From Phorcus lineatus (taxonomy: Eukaryota; Mollusca; Gastropoda; Trochida; Trochidae), in assembly GCA_921293015.1 (NCBI GenBank), contig OV121085.1, positions 20,659,911 to 20,723,910 of the forward strand: a stretch of 64,000 bases of DNA, read 5' to 3'. Positions 22,301 to 37,300 of the stretch are shown one piece after another. Positions within the stretch are counted from its first letter, which is position 1, and the number at the start of each line of letters is the position of its first letter. A program made the position numbers and the translations under genes. The notes under the pieces are model-generated. The model saw nothing but the letters and a program-made list of their open reading frames with translations. It did not search any database and was not told the origin of the DNA.

Positions 22301-25300
22301 TGTAGACAGCAGCTTGCACCATGCCCTTGTGTCCCTGCCAGTCTTCCCGCGGGGGGTGCAGCGGCAGGGTCTCCGCCTCTGCCTTCAGGTCTGTTAATAC
22401 ATCCTGGGGGACAGATGTTATGTACAGGTCAACAACTACATGGGGTGTGGTCAAAATTGGGGATTCAGATTATGACAATTTCACAGATAGTATCTCCCTT
22501 GGACAAATGTCAAAAAGTGCCTGCCCACAAGTCATTACACGAAGATGTAAAAGCATTGTGATTTCATGCATATAATTTGAGGGCTTTGTTAAAATCAACT
22601 CTCAAAACAATATCCCCAAGACGCTATCACTTGATCTCACACAAGTGACATATTCCTTGGAACATAGTGTTGGATGAAGGGTTGTGTTGATGATGGTCAA
22701 GGGATTGCTGTATGAGTATACCCACCTGAAGAGAGAGTGTTCCCCGCACACACACCACCACACTCTTCTGGGAGTGGTCCAGGGCCACAAAGAAGGGAGT
22801 TTCTCCTATCTGCAGAAACAAGCAGGTCAATTTTTAAATATACAGAAAATTCTGGATGTTACATGTTGCTGGTGAGTGGCTGAATCAAAAGAATTATAGC
22901 TCAGCAATTATTACAAAGTTTAGATTAAGTTAAAATTTCAACATTTAACAAGGTAGAAGATTTAGGATCTGGACACAATATCTACTTAGACTACATTTTG
23001 AGTATTGATCAATATAAATTTCAGGATTTAACATCTTAAAAGACATGGTGACAAAGGAAACACAAGTAATCAACACTAATAATACAATTAGATAGACGTC
23101 AAGCATAAAGCTTCCAATGACAAATAATTCATTGTGAACAAATATACAATCTCATCAAAATTATAACTTGTACCTTGTTGCAGTTTGGGTCTGAATTTGA
23201 TGTCAGTTGACCTAATCAGTGACCTAATAAATCAAAAGCCATGACACGGTTTGACATTTTAACGTGGCTCTGATTGCTTGATTTTATGGAAGGCAAAAGA
23301 ACACCGACAAGGCCTCATGACATGACCCCTTTGAGAAACACAGTTACCTGGGAATGATAGGGTCTCTCTGTATCTAATGAAGTGGCAAAGCATTGAGCAT
23401 TGGTGCTTGTCATTTCGTTGAATTATAAATTGGTCAAGGTATCGGATCAAGTAAGTTACTGTGTGATTCTTTAATGGATAAAAAAATTTAGGTAAAAGCA
23501 GAAAGAAACTCACATCTACATGGTAAGTAGTATACACAAAGTCTACATGTTGCAATCCGCTGATACGTCTAAGAGCAGAGAAGTTACACAGACAGCAGTT
23601 GTCGTCGATGATGACGCCATTGTTTTTCTTGCTGCAGCAACAGCAGCTGAAAGATAAAATACTCTTGCAAAGAATGATAAAAGATTAAATCATTCATTAA
23701 AACTTAAAATGTGGATATAGAACTGTAGATCCTAAAAGCTCTCTCAAAGATGAGATTAAGAAGATATTGGTTGACATTTCTTGGTGAACACCTTGTATAT
23801 ATCTCACAGAGTGAATTAGAGATATATATATTCATAAGAGATGAGATATAAATGACATTCAATGAGAAATATCAAATATTCTATCTGTCAACTTTCCAAC
23901 ACTGCAGAGGTTTGTGAATGGTTATTTTATGAAAGGAGAATAGAGAGAGTCTTCAATAAAGGCACAGTAGGACATTTTTTTATGTTTACTTTTTCTATTA
24001 TCAAATAAAAAAATACGATATTCATAATGTAATTGGGTAAAGCATCTTATCAACTAAAATCAAAAATAGAACATAAAAAACCCATGCTACAAAGCCTTGA
24101 ATATAAATGTTATTCCATAAGTAAAAATACAGATTTCATTTTCCAAGTTAAACACCAAAGCAATGAAAACACTAAGCTGACAAATGTCTGACCTGAGGAA
24201 AGGGACGAGTCTGCAGAGCCAGGTGCCCGGGTTCATCATCATGGTGGCAGGCCAGCCGTACGCAGCGAGGGCGAAGCGCATGTAGTGGATGACACGCCGG
24301 TATTCCTCCATCACTTCTGGTACACTCAGCTGGAGGAACTGGGTGTGGGGGGTGATCGGAACTCCGGACAGATACTGGTACACTTCGTTGCTGCTCTGTA
24401 ATACAGGGTAACTGTCATTAGCATAAATTCTAGCTCAGTGCCATATAACCATTATTACATGTGGAAGTTTGTCATATGACTTTTACAAAAGGAGAGTGAA
24501 ATTTGGCATTACCTGGGTGAGAATGAGGGTGAAACACAAATTTGGAAAGGTCTTGTAAAAGTCATATGACACATCAGTCACATGAAGTCCAGGTTGATAA
24601 CTCCATGAGGTTTTTCTTTAATTTCAAACCAAACTGGTTTGCTCGCCTACTGCTCGTCATAGGGATCCTCATTATTTTCTTATCTATCATCTGTCATCTG
24701 ATTAATTCATTCTTTCACAAGGGTTATCAATAACCAGAAGCCAGTAAATAATAGGATATCTAAATTTGTTCTCTCATATATACTTCAATGAACTCCACTG
24801 AATGAATTTCAGCTTGGTGTCTTTACAGGCTTGTATCATTATGGAGAGAAAGCCAGGAACACTGGATGATTTTATGCAATGCAGTGAAACCTGTCATAAA
24901 TTGCAGGACAACTTTAGATTTACAATGCAGCATTGCAACCGACTCCTACCTTATCTTTAAGTTTCAAATTACTAACTAGAGTAGGCAAGCCTCTGGCAAA
25001 ATTTGATCTCCAGACTCTTAATTTTATTCCCTCTTGTAAAAAGCTTATTGTAACGTTACAAATTCTTTTTTATTTATGCGAGATGTCTTTGTCGGTTAAA
25101 ATTTAAAAACAACCTAAGAGTCAGGAACCCTTAAGATGCTAAGCCCAGACCTGTCCGGGTTGAAATTAGCTTTGACCGCATGTCCTCCAGGCGAGATGCG
25201 ACAACCACACTCAGTTTTTCTCACGCTAGCTCATTATCGCTGTAGTGCCCAGTAGTGAAGGATGGGCAATTGTTGTACGGCAGTAGTGTCAGTTCAACGC

Positions 25301-28300
25301 TAGTACTTTCCGTCCGTCTGTCGCTAAGCTACCAAATTTTTTTTCGTTGGTGTTCTAAATAATGTGCGTACATGTTCCGAAAATTATGCAAACATTGATA
25401 CCGTTTATCGTACCGAAAATAAGCGTTAAAATCACTCAATTTTTCCCCCACTCCCCGCCGCACGTGCTAATAGCCTGTGGGCACTTTCTCCCCGCTCGCA
25501 CGAGCTTACCGTCCCGCGCGTGCTATCGTTTGCTTACAAGCCTGCACTCACACCAAACGTACAACCTTATATCGCACGCCCTATGCTCTGAACCCTTGGG
25601 CGGATTTCAATACCAGTTGGATCATTTGAAAGAGCAGAAAATTGTCTTCAATTCAATATAAAATACGTAACTACGCTACCTGAATTGAAGATACAGCATG
25701 TGCCGCAAAAAATGTGATTTTTACATATTTTTAGTTTTACACCATTTTGTCACACCAATTTTTACATGATGTGCTCAACGTATTTTGACAATTTTTATAT
25801 CATAAGACAGAGAGAAAGATTGTCTTTCTTTCCATGTAAAATGTGTACATGCGCAAAAATAAATAAAGACACAGCAAGCGCCGCACAAAAAGCTAATTTC
25901 TCGATTCAAATCATGTAAACTGAACGGCGATTTTGACATGTGCCTTTCTTTCGCTCATATCTTCTCAACAGCTAGGCATATTTTTAAATTGATTACCTCG
26001 TGATAAAGAAGGAATAATTGTCTTCGATTTGATATAAAAAAAATTATATACACCATATAGAATAAAGATACAGCAAGTTCCGCAAAATTGTGACTTTTGT
26101 TTATTCTTTACGTTTTTACCATTTTCTCCCACTTTATATCACATAAACTTCTCGGTATATTTTGCAATTTCATATATCAAAATATAGAGAAAAGGATGAT
26201 CTTTATTGCCATGTAAAATTGGTATGTACAAGAAAATTAGAAAGGACCCGGCGCGCATCGCACATACAGGCAATTTCTCTATTCATATTTTGTTTACCGA
26301 GAAGCGATTTATTTTCAACTGCTTTTTACACTACCTATCCATTTATCGGCAGAGCGCATTATCAACATTTTTATATCACAATAAAGAGGAAAGGATCGTC
26401 TTCAATTCTGTATAAAATTTGCAAATTACAATTAGACAATAAAGGAGCGGTTAGTGATGTCGCAATTATCAAAATCTGTTCTTAAATACCCGAGGGTACC
26501 ATCTTTGCAAACTTTATATATTCCAAACCAAGTGGTACATATTTATTATTTTCATATCATTGTAAAGCAGAAAGAAATACCTTCATTTTCATGTGTAATT
26601 TGCCCATATTTGCATCAAAATAAAACGTGTGGAAACGATGCGACATATGTTGCGGTAAGGCGATTATCAAAGACTTTATTACTAGCTATACCCACGTTTC
26701 GTTGGTAATAACTTCTAATTACAGGGCAAAAGATTGTTATGATTTATTTCTTCGTAAAGAAGAATAAATTGCCTTCAATTCCATATATAATTTGCATGTA
26801 TACAAAGCGAATAACATGATTTATAAAGTTGGAAATAAAGACAATTTATATTGTGTGTGAGTGTATGTTTCAACGGGGATACTCCGCCTGCACGCGCTGA
26901 GCGCGTGCGTTTGCCCGGGGCTATTAGCTTAGTAATATTACTGTGGGGGTCAGAACATTATCGGGATTTATCACTACCCTGTTTTCGTAATTTATATCTT
27001 TCGTTTAGGATGGCGTATCGTAATAAAATTTATCGTGAAATATAGAGCAAGAAATTAGCTTCAATTCCGTATATAATTTGCATGTGTGCACTCAGTGATT
27101 AAATGATTTTATAATGTTTGAAATGAAGACAATTTTTAAAATTTTGTAAAATTCGTTCTAAACATATTATAAAAATAATTTTTATATCGATGTGAAGAGG
27201 AACTATTCATCTTAAGTTTCGTTTTGATTTCGCGCATGCGCTCTTGGAATTTATTGAGTTACGGCGCCCGAATTGAAAACAAGTTTACTTCAGTTGTAGA
27301 AACCGTTCCAGGGGTGATAGAAATTTCATTCAAAGTGTCAAGTAAGTATCATCCATTTGTAACACGGGATTCGCCGACTAGCTTTGTATAAAATGACGAT
27401 AATGTCCGTATTTAGCCATGTAAACACGCCATATGTTGTTAAAACGGTCGCATCTGGCGGCAGTGGAAAATTCGGCCACAGGGGCTAATTGCGCTATAAC
27501 GGTAGCGAGGCGAGTGCTTGAAAATTCAGCCACGGGGGCAAAACTGGTCAAAATAATATTCAGCAACGTAAGAGTTAATGTCCACTTACATCAAATCTTA
27601 GTTAGGCTCTGTTAAATCCACTTGACTCGATGATAAAATGTTAAAAAATAACTTCTTATAAGTGCTTCCCAGTCTATTTCAATATTTGTCACCATCTTCA
27701 AAAACATTTTCATTAGTTTTCTAAATGAAAATGAATGATTTCTTAAAATCTTTTCGGAATAGACATGTTAAAATGCTACCATCCTACTCAAGAACATATT
27801 TTCAAAAAGGTTTAAAAATCAAATATAACCTGGGATACTCTAGAATGCACTCCATATTTAGAAAATTAAATTGTTTTCATAATTTAAAACTTCAAGTTTA
27901 AAAAACCAACAAACTTTTCAATAGCTGTTAAAATGATTTTGTAGGATTCAAGAAAGCTTGCAAAAGACATCTTTTCATATGGTGCTTTCAAGATCAATTA
28001 GGATATTAAAGACTTTTCATGGAGGAAGAAAAGGAAATGTTCTAAGACATAAATGCACATGCCACAATATCAAGAATATTCAATGAGATTTGAATTTTTT
28101 TAAAAACTTTTAATTTTGCCTTTCACTGACGACTTTTAATCTAAAAAAAATATTGTGAAAGTTTTTTATGATTAGTGCTCAGCTGAGGTATTAATTCAAT
28201 TATCAGGAATAAGTCTTTGAAGGAGATTAAAAAGCAAGATTTTCTAGATTATACAAGTTTTTCGGTGTATGCTTAATCCTTCATCAAAAAAATGTACTAA

Positions 28301-31300
28301 AAAAAGTTAAAATGATAATCCAGAAAATCTTGTTTTCTTAAAGGAAAAAGTACAAACTGAAGAACATACAAGAATAGCTTAACCGAGTACCCATCATCTA
28401 CAGTGCATCGGTGAGTTATTGTTTAGTGCCGGCGGTATGTCAATCATTTGCAGTGTTACCAATCAATTCTGTTATCAATTTCAACACTCTTAAAAGAAAT
28501 ATCTTTTTCTGACAGAGGAAATTATAGCAGGAATTGTAAAGCATTCGATAAATTATTTACTGTGTTGCATATTCCTTCACAACGAGTAAACAAACTACCA
28601 AACTACATAACACACACAATTGATGTCTTTGATTGGCATTTTAGAAGTTGAGGTGATGAGAGATGAGAGCATGATTGAGTAAGGAAACCTTGAATAAGTA
28701 AGTTGTATATCCATAACATTGCCTTTATCATTCTACATTACACAATTCATAAAAAGCTCCACTGCCTTTGGCTGACATTACATAGAATTTTGATTATAAT
28801 CATTAGCAGACAAAAAGTTTCTAAGCTTTCTGCATTTTCTGTTTCAAGCAACTTTACAGCAAACTAAAGACTGTACAAAATACCAACAAAAACTATTTGT
28901 CTCACTTTGCAACTAGTACTGCACCGAGATATAATATTTGCATATGTCTAGAGTAAGTTTACGACAAACTAAAACGTGAACCCAATTCAGATAAGCCTCT
29001 TTTGCCTGACATTCTAACTGCTCTAAGATAGGGTTGATCAAAATAGTCGAGAAGTGTTTAGTTTTCGCATATCCCTTCTCTAGCAAATGAAGTCAACGAC
29101 AAGCTATGAGGTGAACACAGATAAGTCTCCACTCCCTGCTGATGCAGCTGCCCCGGTCTCAATCAACTCCCTAAGAAGCTTACACTAAATGCTGCAAGAT
29201 ATATGACTTCATTTCAGTTAATTTGAATCTGATTCCCACAAAACCCATAGGCTGTCAAGATAAGCATTCGCTGGCAGAGCAGAGCTTGATTCGTAGGTTT
29301 TTACAAATCACCTTGCACAAACTAAAGACTGTTGAGACTCAATAATGAAGTGGAAACCTATCAGGGATCTTTGTTTGCGACTTTAAAGGCATAATGTTTC
29401 CTTGCAGAAACTCCTTGAAAGGTATTACAGAAGTTTTATGTTGCAAATTCAACATTATACGTTTCAAGATGAAAATGTTAAGAATCTTAATTTCTAAGTA
29501 TTATTGAAGTTTTTCTTTTTTTTAGACTTAAACATATCTCCCAAGAAACAATTCAAATAAATGAATTTATCTCCAAGGTGAAATAAAACTCTACATTTAT
29601 TGTTACCATTTCAACTAGCAAACACAGAATGTCTATGTTGTCGGAAAAAAAGTGAAAGTATGCAAACAATCTACTGTCTATAACAGGAAAAAAGATATGC
29701 TTAGTTTCAAGATGAAAAGTGATCTAACCAAAAACCATACATCGAGAGCTGAACATAAAACTTGGAAAAAGGAACACTGCAGATAATGGATCCTGACTAC
29801 CCAATGCCATATTCTTCACCTGACACACGATGTTGGCCATGCTCTGTTTCTGGTGCTGACGAAGGAGAACCAGACCCGCGATGACATCCGATGGAACCAC
29901 ATCCAGGTCTCGGAAAAATTCGGTAAACAGCTGGGCGATCTCTGCTATTGAATTCTGTAATAGGAAGAAAACAAGGTCATCAAAAGCCATACCATTATTA
30001 GGTATTACAATATAGCATGTCATTCTTGAACCGCTGACCATTTAATGTACTTTGTGAAGACTTTTCGTGAAACTGCCATGGGACTGGTATGGAGAAAGTG
30101 ATTCCCAGCAAACAGGACCACACTGGTTTACTAATTGTCCTGTATCAATTGGCACAGATGCAAGGTACTGGCCAAGTTTTGGTTCAAGGTATTTGGCCCG
30201 TATCGGGCAAGAATGATGTCATTATTGAAACGATATCATTCAAGTACACTGTAATAGTTATTACCATTGGTTGGGATTTCAATGACTTGTTCTTAAATGT
30301 CCAAATCTTACACCAGAATAACCTGAAGGTTGTGAAGCTGGAATATAACAGAAATAACTCCCTAGAGGCTAAGAGATATATGTTAAGTTGATAAATGAAT
30401 CACAATGATAAAACTTCATCATTCCTGGTTTCTAGAGAGAATTTCAAAGAAGTTTTGAGGTGTTATGTTTTGCCCACATTTTAGAGACCAAATGAACAAT
30501 CCTAGTTTTCATGTAACACAGATTTTATTCTTAAAATTTGAGCTTCCTATGCCAACTGGAAAACAAAATGCCTGCAACACCCTTATTGGGGGGAGATCAG
30601 GACCAAATGTACAAACATTAATCCTCTACACACAAGGTGCCTCAATTCCCCACAAACAGTTTCAACACTTTGGAGAAGTTAAAAATGTGAACTACACCGG
30701 AAAAACACTTCACTAACCATAGCCCATCTGGTCATATACAGTTGATGAGCTAAAATGTTGTGTTTTTACAATTTAAAAAGCAGGGCAACCCTCTAAGCAG
30801 ACCTCAAACCAGAACCCTGGATTTCAACTTAATATACCTTTCTGACAACCAATGATTAATTATTGTCAATTTTTTTTTTTTTTTTTTTTACATCTTCCAA
30901 TAAACTGAAAGCAATGAATACTACAGTAGGGATACATTTGAATCAGTTACAATTCCCATACTTAATAACCTCCCAATATATACTTCTAGTTACGTGTTTG
31001 ATAATTCAAACACATAAATATTGATGATTTCCCCCTCGTGAATGGTTGCAATGCATACTAATAACCCTCCCTTTTCAAACTGAATCGACAATTTTTCCTT
31101 GTTGGACTAAAGCTCTTTTATAAACGATTACATGACTGCCAATAATGGGAGATCTCATGGTCCTGGCAAATACTTGCAGTAAAATGAGCCTATAAGTCTG
31201 CATGTGAACATTATTTCACAAAACTACCATGGAAAATGGTGATGAATACTAAAAAACCTCTATGGAACACTAACGCAGTAATAAAACCGGATGATGTGCA

Positions 31301-34300
31301 TCTATGTTATTACCTTATTTATATGAGAGATCTTTTCTATTCTAATATCCCTGAGGATCACACCAAGGCCATCAGATAAGAACTATGGTTTTGTGGTTCT
31401 CAACTCCCTGGGGAGTATAAAGCTCTTGTCAATGATTCATGATAGGTTTTGTTTCTGACTAAGGAGCTCTATACAAACCTTTCTCCTTTATCTAGATTTT
31501 AAATGGAATACCTCTTTGATAGGCATTCTAGAAGCTGATGATATGAGGAGTAAAGACAATTTTTATGGATAAACAACTTCTTTATTCTGTGGAAGCGACG
31601 TTTCGACATAGACACAAAGCAAGTACTATCTTGACAACGACATTAGAATCTATGTCGAAACGTCGCTTCCACAGAATAAAGAAGTTGTTTATCCATAAAA
31701 ATTGTCTTTACTCCTTTAAATGGAATAGTTTCTATTTATCTTATTGACAAAAGGCCTCATGGATTGGGACAAGCTGTAAATTGCTTTGGACTTGTCCAGT
31801 TTTCAGATGATTGAGGTCACATAGGTTTTGTATGTCCTGCACTTTTATTGTGTCAGTTTTATTGCAGGGTAAAATGTTCCTATACTTAGTAGTGAAACTC
31901 GCAAGTTTGGAGTTGAATCCAGGGAGTTGAAAGTATGGCATTTTGACAAAAATAATATGTAAGGGGTATGGATTTATTTCATGTATCAATCCAGTATGAT
32001 GTGCAAATTATCCTGAAAAGATGTTATTTTAGGTTTAACTGTGAACTTATCAAGTATCAAACTTTGCCAAGTTGCCTGGTATTCAGAAAGAATGTACTAA
32101 GAATGTACATAACAAGGCGCCTAAGTCATCAACTGGAAATGGCAAAGGTTATCTCCATTTTATACATAGTCAACCCCACCCTTTCAAAATTCATGAATAC
32201 GCCACTGTCAAATGAAACACTCCATCAAAACCCTTTTTGCATGCATAACAGTGCTCTACTATAGATATAGTTGCTCAGACATTGGTTAGATTTGAACCTG
32301 AACTTTCAATCTAAACCGTTACACTTTAAGACAAACAAATCCATGCACAAAGATCAATACATGCCATAATAATGCTATAAACAAAATCACAAGAAATTCC
32401 ATGCAGTTATTGACATCCATTGATCTAAACATCAGACTGTTACAAAGTGTTCTGAACCAACTCCAGTTTATACATGATTAAACCACTGGCTTCTTATACA
32501 CAGTTAATCTGCTTCAGTGCCCCCTAAGACAAAATCAAGAACAATTTTCGCAAAAATGGGAGAAACTTTTCAAGAAATCAATGCTGTTTGGCACTTGTCC
32601 ATAATCTTTCATAGCCAAAGTAGGTTGAAGTCGCTTGAAGATGTTTTATAGCTATATAGTGTCTGATGACGTATGTAATTCAGAGCTTGAGTCAATTGGT
32701 TCATGTTTTCCATCAAGTGATAAAAGCAAAGTTAAACTTTCACATGTTGAAGATAAATGTTTTCTCAGTCCAGCTGCACTAACACTTAATCTAAAGTTGA
32801 TGAGGAGTTGAACTTTGGATGAGCTACTTGTTGCTTCGGCCTTAAGGATAACAGCATTCGTATCTGCCTATGCAAAGCTTTTTAAATGAAGTTTTTACCG
32901 GTTTTCATTGACCGAGTTTCACTTTGAGCATGCACAAATTCAGTAAAATCATGGCTCTTGATTCATTTTTTAAAACTTTTTTATCTTATCAACTCATTAA
33001 TTTCCACTCCTGATTGATCAAATCATTAATCAAAATACATACCTATTTGTTATCAAATGTTTCAATTAAAATTTGTTCTCTTTGTATTATATCTTTAAAT
33101 ATTTCATTGCGAGCCCATACCTATAAACAATTGAATTTTTTGTACTTTTAAATATTTAGCTTGAAGATAGTAAATTAAAGTATGATTTGCCAATGTCTGA
33201 TTCATCATTAAAGCAATAAATTTGGCGGCCATAGGAACAATTCACACATTGTTGTTTGAATATAGACACAATAAAACAAAATTCAAAGAATTATTTAGTA
33301 AAGAATATACATTTGTAACTTGTTAAGTAAGGACTGAATAAGTAAAACACCTGGATAGTTTATGACATTTCCCCTAGTCCTATTATTACTTTTGAAACAA
33401 AATTAATGTTGGATACGTAAAAAGAATTGGGTAATTAAGTTATGACTTTCTTATGGTCCTGCATAATGTCACTCAACCAGTTTGGACTCCACATCCAGTT
33501 CTAAGGTCAACATGACATGTGGCCATGTGGCATCTAACAGTTATTTTGTACCCAAAACAATGTTACCCAAAATACCCTTTAATTCTGTGCGTTAGATGAT
33601 ATGAAACTAATTTGAAACAGCCTCAATTGGGAATTTTTAAAAACATTGTTCAGCAAAATTGGTTTTAACTGCAAGGTTGAAGAAAAACACAATGACAACG
33701 AGGTCTCTCTTCTACATTCAACACAAGAATGTATGTAAGACAAAAAGAGCAGGTAATTAAGTTGTAAAAATACAGGCATAACCAGATGAAGAGAGCATTA
33801 CAATTAGACACTATCACCAAGGCATGACAGTCAGAGAATGGAACAGGCACACACATAACGAAGAACGCCAACAGCAAAGACGCTAAAGAACTCAGAATAC
33901 AAATGGTCGTTCATGGTTCCATAATATGGTGATCAAGCAATACCTTAGATTTTGCTTTGCTCAGAACCTACATACTTTCTAAAGTAGAATGTTATACACA
34001 GGGAGAGGAGAACCCTTTTGGTGATAATGGTCATTCTAGCAACTGATCTACATCTCAGATATGGTGTGTGTTAGACTATGAAAGATTTTTTCGAAAATTC
34101 ATTTTGACCATTAAAGTCAAGAAATTGCTCTTCTAATTTGGATGCAGCATTTGGATGTCATGAATTTATTGGGGGTGATTTCACACAATTTTGATCAGCA
34201 TTTTTTTTAGTGATCATGTCAAAAGAATTTCTTAGTGGTTATAATCAATAAATGATCAATTAATCTAAGTTCTGAAAACAATAAATGATCAATTAATCTA

Positions 34301-37300
34301 AGTTCTCAAAACGCTATCTCTGATTTCAGAATTTGATCTTATCGGTATCTTGTCACTTTGAACTTTGACATTCAGATCACACAAGTTATGATCCCTTTTC
34401 AACCCCCTATAACAATCATGTAATGATTAAAATTGTGAATAGTTAAAATAAAGCATTTTTGCAAAACCATTCTTAAATCTAAACCTTAACCTGTGACCTT
34501 GACCTTTGACTAATTGAAGCAAAACCCCCTTTATTCAAATCTAGGAACTTTTCCATAGTTGATACATGGCATGCATATATATATAAGAAACTCATAGCAC
34601 CAAACGTTTCAAGTTATCATGTTCACAAGAATTTCTCTTACAGATTTCATAACTATAGATCTTGACCTTTGACCTTGAATATGTGCATGTTAAAAGAGTC
34701 TCCAGGGTTTACAATCAATAAGTGATTTATTTGAGTTCTCAATATACCTATTTCTTGTTTCAAAATTTGATTAAAGGGTGAACGTGACTATAACCACATT
34801 TCATTGGCTATAACACCCATGTAATGACCAAAAGCGTTAATGAATAAAATGAAGCATTTTCACAAAACCATCCATAAGTGATGATTTGCTTTGACCTTGT
34901 CCTTTGACTTATTGTAGCAAAAATCTTTGTATTTCTCAATCATTTATAAATACCAAATGAGAGCCTCATAGCATCAAAACCTTACTAGTTATCATTTTTG
35001 CAAGCATTTTTTAAATGGATTTCATAACTTGCGACCTTGATCTTTGACTTTCAATGTGTGCATGACAAAACAATTCCCTACAGGTACAAGTAACACACAG
35101 TTGCACCACCACACATACAAGATAAGAACATTGAGCTGGAGCTAGGTTATCAATAGATGTACATACCCTGTTTCTACCCTTCCTCTCCACACAGCAGCAC
35201 CACAAGATAAGAACATTGAGCTGGAGCTAGGTTATCAATAGATGTACATACCCTGTTTCTACCCTTCCTCTCCACACAGCAGCACCACAAGATAGGAACA
35301 TTGAGCTGGAGCTAGGTTATCAATAGATGTACATACCCTGTTTCTACCCTTCCTCTCCACACAGCAGCACCACAAGATAGGAACATTGAGCTGGAGCTAG
35401 GTTATCAATAGATGTACATACCCTGTTTCTACCCTTCCTCTCCATACAGCAGCACCACAAGATAAGAACATTGAGCTGGAGCTAGGTTATCAATAGATGT
35501 ACATACCCTGTTTCTACCCTTCCTCTCCACACAGCAGCACCACAAGATAGGAACATTAAGCTGGAGCTAGGTTATCAATAGATGTACATACCCTGTTTCT
35601 ACCCTTCCTCTCCACACAGCAGCACCACAGCTGCAATCTCCTGTCCCAACTCTCCTCGTACGCTCGGAATGCTTTCCTGGAAAATAATCATATAATATAT
35701 TGTCTAAACCTGAAATCAATAACTTTATACTACGTTTACCATATCCACATGCATTTTGCTGATTTATTTCTTAAGACAAATAATACATCCATTTACACCA
35801 TAAACCAAAAGAAATTTGGGTGAAATGATCCATGATTTCAAATCCATAAGATAAATAGAATTTTGGAAAACAAATTCTTGACCGTTGTGGGGTATATACT
35901 TTTTCATTGTTTTTATTTTGGGATAAAACAGTTGTTATGTTATGAAAATATTGCATTCATTTATCATCAGCTTCTACATGTCCTTGAGTGAATTGGTCAG
36001 ACACATGTCTTGAATAAACTTTCCATTTCCATCTATAGTTAACAACATGTGTATTCATTAAAGGGCAGATTTTGTTATCCAGTGTTGTCATACTAGACAT
36101 TAGACTTTGAACACATGAAGAAAGTGAACTTCTAGAATGTGAATTCAAATAAATTTCAAGTTGTACTTCTAGAACAAGCTGTGATAACTCAAACAAATTA
36201 ATCAAATTCAGAGATAGCTGGTCACAATTTTTAGGAATTGAAACAACAAAGCAAGATGTAAACTATGAAAACTAGAAAAATCTTAGCACTTTATACAACA
36301 TCAAGTGTCAGTTAATGTCAGAAAATGTCGTATTTCTTATAATTAATACTACTTCGTTAGCAATTTTATAATATTCAATGCTGAAAATTCTGACCATCAA
36401 GAATACATATAATAGAAATAAGAAATTTTAATAAAATCACAAATAATCAATAATATATATAGCTAAACATATGTAATCCAATTATATTGAATTAGAAACA
36501 TTAATGGACAAATTGACCTCAAGTTGTTTGTATATAAACTTAGATGTGTCATCACAGAAAACACCTATGGTGAGGTAAAGAAATATACAAAACAAACCTG
36601 TGCTGAAAGAAAAGCAGCATGAGAAATAATACCTGCGAAACTTTTGGTGGAAAAATTCCTTTATAAGCCTAGACCTGGGGAGCAAATAAAAACAAAATGT
36701 CACAAACAAAAAATAAGCACAAAATAGTCAAAACAAAAAATGCACAAACCCCATTCAGTCAGATATACACAAAGAATGATAAAATTTCTTTTATTTTCTT
36801 AACATTTAATTCATCAATTAGAATTATAGAAAGTGAGAGCCTTCGTCATACTATGTTTAAAGGCACTAACATCTGATACATCGTTTTCTTTGCATATCTT
36901 ATACTCAAGAAAACATACAACATTTGATAACTACCATATCATTTGTTTCCTAAAATCCAGTTCTAAAGTCGAAATGAATTACTTCAAAATTGAATTCGCT
37001 CTGCTTGAATTATGATACTGCCCAAATATTTATAATATACCATCAAAGGACGAAAATTGACAGCCACTGTGACTAATACAACATCATTGACATTTCTGTT
37101 TAATGGAACATCATCATAATGGTTTAATGACACCACAAATAACAGGATATGCCCAAATAACTATAGCTATGCAAAGTGACAATTGCACATGTGCACATAT
37201 GGAAAATATGTCACTTCTTATGTCTAACCAGATGGTTATTAGGAATACTTTATTCATATTTATATCAGTGGGTATCTAAAGTAGACAAGTGAGCTGCAGT

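Noticed and set aside
25362..26708. Several + strand frames of 64-107 codons in the CpG-rich block
   Set aside because: No shared domain, no splice logic; the repeating phrase FNSI/FNSV comes from the array core, not a protein.
30089..30716. + strand frames of 100 and 83 codons
   Set aside because: No recognisable family or splice context; composition is that of the intron.
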